Positions 60,392 through 64,000 of a DNA stretch of 64,000 nt are shown here, piece by piece. Position 1 is the stretch's first letter, and the number at the start of each line of letters is the position of its first letter. This DNA comes from Acuticoccus sp. I52.16.1. Its GTDB lineage: Bacteria > Pseudomonadota > Alphaproteobacteria > Rhizobiales > Amorphaceae. The notes below the pieces were generated by a model that saw only the letters and a program-made list of their open reading frames with translations, made no database searches and was not told the origin of the DNA. Position numbers and translations under genes: made by a program. The DNA is taken from contig NZ_CP094829.1 of the NCBI RefSeq assembly GCF_022865125.1, positions 59,783 to 123,782 on the forward strand, read 5' to 3'.

Positions 60392-61252
60392 TTATGCCGC
60401 CATTCGCTCTGCTTCGGCTGGTGATCGATAGCCGAGTGCGGAGTGGAGGCGGCGGGGATTGTAGAAGCCTTCGATGTACCCGAACAGGTCGCGGCGTGCG
60501 GCGTCTCGTGTCGGGTAGATCTGGAGGTGGACGCGCTCGACCTTGAGCGTGTGGAAGAAGCTCTCCATCGGGGCGTTGTCGAGGCAGTTGCCCTTGCGGC
60601 TCATGGACGGCGTTATCCGTGCTGCAGCAAGGACTTGGCGATAGCTGTCGGCGGCGTACTGAACGCCACGGTCTGAATGATGGACGAGACCGGGTGGCGG
60701 CCGCTGGCGTTCGATGGCCATCCTGAGCGCATCTATCGCGATCTCGGCGTGGAGCGTCTGGCGCATGGCCCAGCCGACCACCTTTCGGGTTGCCATGTCG
60801 ATGATGGCGGCGAGGAAAAGCCAGCCTTCGCCGGTCGGGACGTAGGTCAGATCCGCGAGCCACACCTCATTCGGCCGAGCCGCCACGAAGCGTTGCCCAA
60901 GCCGGTTCGGTGCGATGGGGAACGCATGCCGGCTGTCCGTCGTGCGCACCCGGCGGGGCAAGGCAGCCCTTCCCCGGAGCCCGGCCCGCCGCATGAGCCT
61001 TGCGACGCGATGGCGCCCGATACCCCGCCCGACTGCACGCAGCACCGCGTGAACGCGAGGCGCGCCATAGGTGCCGGCGCTGCCCTCGTGGATCGCCCGG
61101 ATGTGCTGGAGCAAGGCCCTGTTCTCACCGGCTCGGCGGCTCTCCGGCCGTCCCCTCCAGGCGTAGTACCCGCTCGGCGAGATCCCAAGCACCCGGCACA
61201 TCATCCGAACCGGCCACATGCCGCGATGCTCATCGACGAACCCGAACGTCAC
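60392..61252 (-). CDS. IS3-family transposase OrfB
   Basis: This 286-residue integrase-core protein has PNEVWLADLTYVPTGEGWLF with the first Asp, GLVHHSDRGVQYAADSY with the second and ESFFHTLKVERVH with the Glu, then YNPRRLHSALGYRSP. Intact DDE set. Normally made as an OrfAB fusion by frameshifting, now prevented by the IS110 insertion upstream. Confidence 0.93.
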   Translation of the reverse strand: MTFGFVDEHRGMWPVRMMCRVLGISPSGYYAWRGRPESRRAGENRALLQHIRAIHEGSAGTYGAPRVHAVLRAVGRGIGRHRVARLMRRAGLRGRAALPRRVRTTDSRHAFPIAPNRLGQRFVAARPNEVWLADLTYVPTGEGWLFLAAIIDMATRKVVGWAMRQTLHAEIAIDALRMAIERQRPPPGLVHHSDRGVQYAADSYRQVLAAARITPSMSRKGNCLDNAPMESFFHTLKVERVHLQIYPTRDAARRDLFGYIEGFYNPRRLHSALGYRSPAEAERMAA

Positions 61253-61285
61253 CGGGAGGCCGCTCCGAAGATGAGCGCGGCTTTC

Positions 61286-62644
61286 CTAAGAAACACACGG
61301 CGGCTCCGGCACGGGCGCCAGCTCATAACCGAGCGTGCGGGCACGGCGCTGGAGATTGGCGAGGACACGCGTTCGGTGCCGTTCTTCGTATGCGTTGGCA
61401 CCCGGATCACAATACGCCATCCCAAAGCGGAGCGTGTTGTAGAAGAGAACCGCGATCTTGCGCGCCGTGGCTGTGACCGCTTTCTGCTTGCCGATCCGAG
61501 ACGAGAGGCGGCGGTAGAACGCGCCAAGCGCCGTCTCACTCCGCCCAACCGTAGTCGCCGCCAACCGCAAGAGCGCGGCCGCGCGGTTGGACGAGCGCCG
61601 GGTCCGCGACGACAGGAGCTTGCCGCCCGAGATCTTGTTGCCCGGCGCGAGGCAGAGCCACGAGGTGAAGTGCTTCGCGCTCGGCCAGGCGGACAAATCG
61701 GTGCCGCACTCGGCGACAAGCTTCAACGCGAGGGACGGGCCGAGACCGTGGATCTGGGTGAGGTCGACGCCCAGAACACCGTGAAGTGCGGCACGCACAT
61801 CGAACGCCGGTGCGCCGACCGGCTTTTGTCGTTGCCGTGCCTTGGGCATCGGCCCTGCCGCCTTGCTTCTGCTACTTCTGAGGGCCGAGACCGCGGCTTC
61901 TAGGCGGCGATCGCAATCGAGGATCTTGGCCTGGTAGACCTCGTAGAGCTCGAGTGCCTGGGTCAGCGCGAAGAGATGTTCGTCCCGGTCGTTCCCAACC
62001 AGCGATTCCCGGATCGTCTTGGTGGAGGACCGGCATCGCACATCCCTGAAAGAGGCGAGCACATCCGGGTCCCGCTCACCGGCCACGATGGCGCGGATGA
62101 TCCGCATCCCCGTTGCGCCGGTGATGTCGGACACGACGTGATGGAGTTGCAGGTTCATCTCCATCAACGCCTTTTGCATGTGCTGAATGTGGGCGGCGGC
62201 GTACTCCACCAGCCGCTCCCGCTGGCGCAGATAAGCCCGCAGGGTGGCGATCTCTGCCTCCGGTCGGAAGCTGGCGCGCAAGAGGCCGTAGGAGTGAAGT
62301 TGGCGCAGCCATCCGGCGTCGCTGACGTCGGTCTTTCGTCCCGGCACGTTCTTGGCGTAGCGGGCATTCACGAGAATGACCTCGAACCCATAGCTCTCGA
62401 GCACCTCGAACACCGGGATCCAATAGACCCCGGTCGATTCCATCGCCACGCTCGTCACACCGCAGGCTCGAAACCAATCCGCCAGTTCGTGGAGGTCACG
62501 CGTGAACGTGCCGAAGGAGCGGACAGGCGCGTCCGTGCAGTCAGGGTTCACCGCAGCCATATGCAGGGTCGATCCGATGTCGAGTGCCGCGGCGCCAGGG
62601 TTGACCAGCTTCAGGTCCTGGCCACCTGTTGTCGTCTTGGGCAT
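61286..62644 (-). CDS. IS110-family transposase
   Basis: This 452-residue protein has the N-terminal RuvC-like DEDD domain (NPGAAALDIGSTLHMAAVN, VAMESTGVYWIPVFE, RKTDVSDAGWLRQL) and the C-terminal Transposase_20 part (IHGLGPSLALKLVAECGTDL, FTSWLCLAPGNKISGGK). Complete. The stop codon lies at the junction with IS3 sequence. Confidence 0.95.
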   Translation of the reverse strand: MPKTTTGGQDLKLVNPGAAALDIGSTLHMAAVNPDCTDAPVRSFGTFTRDLHELADWFRACGVTSVAMESTGVYWIPVFEVLESYGFEVILVNARYAKNVPGRKTDVSDAGWLRQLHSYGLLRASFRPEAEIATLRAYLRQRERLVEYAAAHIQHMQKALMEMNLQLHHVVSDITGATGMRIIRAIVAGERDPDVLASFRDVRCRSSTKTIRESLVGNDRDEHLFALTQALELYEVYQAKILDCDRRLEAAVSALRSSRSKAAGPMPKARQRQKPVGAPAFDVRAALHGVLGVDLTQIHGLGPSLALKLVAECGTDLSAWPSAKHFTSWLCLAPGNKISGGKLLSSRTRRSSNRAAALLRLAATTVGRSETALGAFYRRLSSRIGKQKAVTATARKIAVLFYNTLRFGMAYCDPGANAYEERHRTRVLANLQRRARTLGYELAPVPEPPCVS

Positions 62645-62876
62645 AGCATCCTCCCCGTTGGGCAGGAGGGCGTGGGCTATGCCATTCGTTCATCTTCCTA
62701 ACCGGGATCACCGCCGCAGGCGGCGTCACCATTCTCAAGTGCGCATGAACCCATGGGCCACGTTTTTTGACGGGGTCGACGCCACCAATAAGCTGACGGC
62801 CGCTGCCCTCCTGAGCCGGAGCGTATCCCACTCGTTTCTATCACGCACAGGCGGGCGCCGGCCCGGGACCGTTTTT
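61288..62876 (-). mobile_element. IS110-family element inserted in IS3 orfA
   Basis: Similarity to the IS3 orfA tail is broken at 62876 (within DILK) and resumes at about 61287 with KAALIFGAASR. The inserted 1.6 kb carries one IS110 transposase gene. No terminal inverted repeat or target duplication is evident, as usual for IS110. Confidence 0.8.
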
Positions 62877-63155
62877 TAGAATGTCGCGCTCCATCTGGGC
62901 CTTCTGAAGCTCCCGCTTCAACCGGGCATTCTCCGAAGCGAGATCGGCCAGGGACGGCGCCGCCGCCTGCGTTGTGGGGCGCCGCTGCGGCGCCGTCCCT
63001 TCCGCGCCGTACTTGGTCATCCAACGCCGAAGCACCGTCTCGTGCAGCCCGAGCTCCTCAGCCACGCGCACGATCGGCTGGCCACTCGTCGCCACGCGCT
63101 CAACCGCCTCTCGCTTGAAAGCCTCCGGGAAAACCCGCCGTCGTCTCTCGCTCAT
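62841..63155 (-). CDS. IS3-family OrfA with chimeric C-terminus
   Basis: This protein has the IS3 OrfA HTH (FPEAFKREAVERVATSGQPI, VRVAEELGLHETVLRRWM) and leucine zipper (SENARLKRELQKAQMERDIL). After the slippery-looking A-run in CTAAAAAAC the last residues come from the IS110 end, so the native tail and the frameshift into OrfB are lost. Confidence 0.88.
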   Translation of the reverse strand: MSERRRRVFPEAFKREAVERVATSGQPIVRVAEELGLHETVLRRWMTKYGAEGTAPQRRPTTQAAAPSLADLASENARLKRELQKAQMERDILKNGPGPAPACA

Positions 63156-63221
63156 CTTGGGACACTCCGTCGTTGGCTCGAAAGCCTATCATCGGTGTCC
63201 ACTCAAACGGGGCAGGATCAA

Positions 63222-64000
63222 GGTGTCGAAGCTGTGCAAGCAGATCGACGAGCGCGTCGGTGCCTTCCTGAAGCGCCCGCTCGAGGGCGAGTGGCCTATC
63301 TCTGGCTCGACGCGACTTACCTCAAGGTCCGCGAGGACGGGCGCATCGTCTCGGTGGCGGCGATAATCGCCGTGGCCGCGAACCGGGACGGGCGTCGCGA
63401 GATCGTCGGTCTCCACATCGGCCCCTCGGAGGCCGAGACGTTCTGGTCGGCCTTCCTCAAAGACCTTCTGCGGCGTGGGCTGCGCGGCGTGAAGCTCGTC
63501 ATCTCCGACGCCCACGACGGCCTCAAGGCCGCAATCGCGCGCGTGATCGGCGCGACCTGGCAGAGATGCCGCGTGCACTTCATGCGGAATGCGCTCTTAC
63601 ACGTTCCGAAGGGCCAGCACACGGTCGTCACGGCGGCGATCCGGCAAGCCTTCCTGCAGCCCGATCGAGCCGGCGCCGGCGAAACCTGGCGCCACGCCGC
63701 CGACCAGCTCCGCGTCCGCTGGCCCAAGCTCGGCAGACTCATTGACGAGGCCGAGCACGACGTCCTTGCCTACATCACCTTCCCCAGCCAACACCGGACC
63801 AAGCTGCACAGCACGAACCCGCTGGAGCGTCTCAACAAGGAGGTGAAGCGTCGGGCCGACGTCGTCGGCATCTTCCCCAACGAGGAGAGCATCGTGCGTC
63901 TCATCGGCGCCGTCCTCCTCGAGGCCAACGACGAGTGGCAGCTCCAGCACCGCTACTTGCAGATCAAGGGGATGCCCGAGCTCGATGCGCCGCCGGCCGA
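63222..64000 (+). pseudogene. IS256-family transposase, truncated and frameshifted
   Basis: The plus strand encodes IS256 Mutator-type transposase: SKLCKQIDERVGAFLKRPLE, then after a one-base loss near 63296 the frame changes to YLWLDATYLKVREDGRIVSV, LVISDAHDGLKAAIARV, QRCRVHFMRN and TNPLERLNKEVKRRADVVGI, open to the window end. The N-terminal third is missing where the IS3 end abuts. Not functional as it stands unless frameshifting occurs. Confidence 0.88.

Larger units (their letters stand above)
60364..63220 (-). mobile_element. IS3-family element interrupted by IS110
   Basis: Ends read TGATCGTGCCCCGAGAAAGT (60364 onward) and, from the other side, TGATCCTGCCCCGTTTGAGT (63220 backward), imperfect inverted repeats with TG...CA tips. 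It encodes OrfA at 62841 and OrfB at 60392; an IS110 at about 61288-62876 splits the end of orfA. No target duplication was found. A solo copy of its left end lies at 55122. Confidence 0.82.

Noticed and set aside
60677..61903. 408-codon plus-strand frame opposite the IS3 and IS110 transposases
   Set aside because: Spans two unrelated elements across their junction, so it cannot be an ancestral gene.
63196..63214. Possible target duplication GATC around the IS3 element
   Set aside because: The solo end at 55122 also starts TGATC, so GATC belongs to the element ends rather than to flanking DNA.

Overview
The window looks like most of a conjugative, heavy-metal/copper resistance plasmid from an alphaproteobacterium. 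The reasons are the overall high GC, a RepA-type initiator with an iteron origin at 52.3-53.5 kb, a complete VirB-type type IV secretion operon (24.4-34.4 kb), an Agrobacterium-like VirC1/VirC2/VirD1/VirD2/VirD4 mobilisation block (15.4-21.7 kb), several plasmid-type toxin-antitoxin loci, and abundant IS elements. Genus cannot be read from the sequence; no rRNA, tRNA or CRISPR was seen.

Layout. 0-1.3 kb: AT-richer island with an ABC exporter membrane domain (cut by the window edge) and a small secreted protein. 1.37-4.06 kb: an intact IS66 element with 27-bp inverted repeats and an exact 8-bp target duplication, sitting inside an IS3 orfB remnant. 4.08-10.75 kb: tightly overlapping operon of periplasmic copper/thiol-redox genes (DUF411, Met-rich peptides, cytochrome c, two TlpA/DsbE thioredoxins, SCO1, CcdA), then a convergent ZIP transporter that abuts a truncated toxin gene. 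11.9-15.1 kb: leading region with two small secreted proteins, a strongly structured non-coding stretch, ArdC antirestriction and a HigBA-like pair whose toxin carries an amber codon. 15.4-21.7 kb: relaxosome genes around an oriT that shares a 12-bp core with Agrobacterium T-DNA borders. 22-24.3 kb: small genes and a VapC-type toxin-antitoxin pair. 24.4-35.0 kb: virB11-10-9-8-6-x-5-7-4-3-2-1 plus a small conserved upstream gene, read leftwards.

35.3-40.7 kb: IS5 fragment and a leftward envelope operon (STAS protein, M23 endopeptidase, L,D-transpeptidase, NlpD-like lipoprotein, DUF1624 membrane protein). 40.9-52.1 kb: metal block with a MerR-family regulator, SCO-DsbB-DsbA-PCu(A)C-SCO-LspA operon, MntH/MntR, a heavy-metal P1B ATPase, two CtaG-like proteins and another SCO. 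Four promoters in this block share one MerR-type architecture (TTGAA(G/C), 19-bp spacer with a dyad), so the regulator probably controls metal export, copper/thiol chaperones and, unexpectedly, the peptidoglycan-remodelling operon. 52.3-54.9 kb: repA, iterons, WGR-domain protein and resolvase. 55.3-57.5 kb: a second, truncated copy of the start of the virB operon, fused to an IS630 fragment. 57.9-60.2 kb: HipB-HipA followed by a coupled PD-(D/E)XK nuclease-like gene. 60.4-64.0 kb: IS3 element split by an IS110 element, then a truncated, frameshifted IS256 transposase running off the window.

Together: the VirD2/VirD1/VirC proteins would process oriT, VirD4 would hand the strand to the VirB channel, ArdC would protect the entering strand, toxin-antitoxin loci and the resolvase would stabilise the replicon, and the metal blocks are the likely selected cargo.
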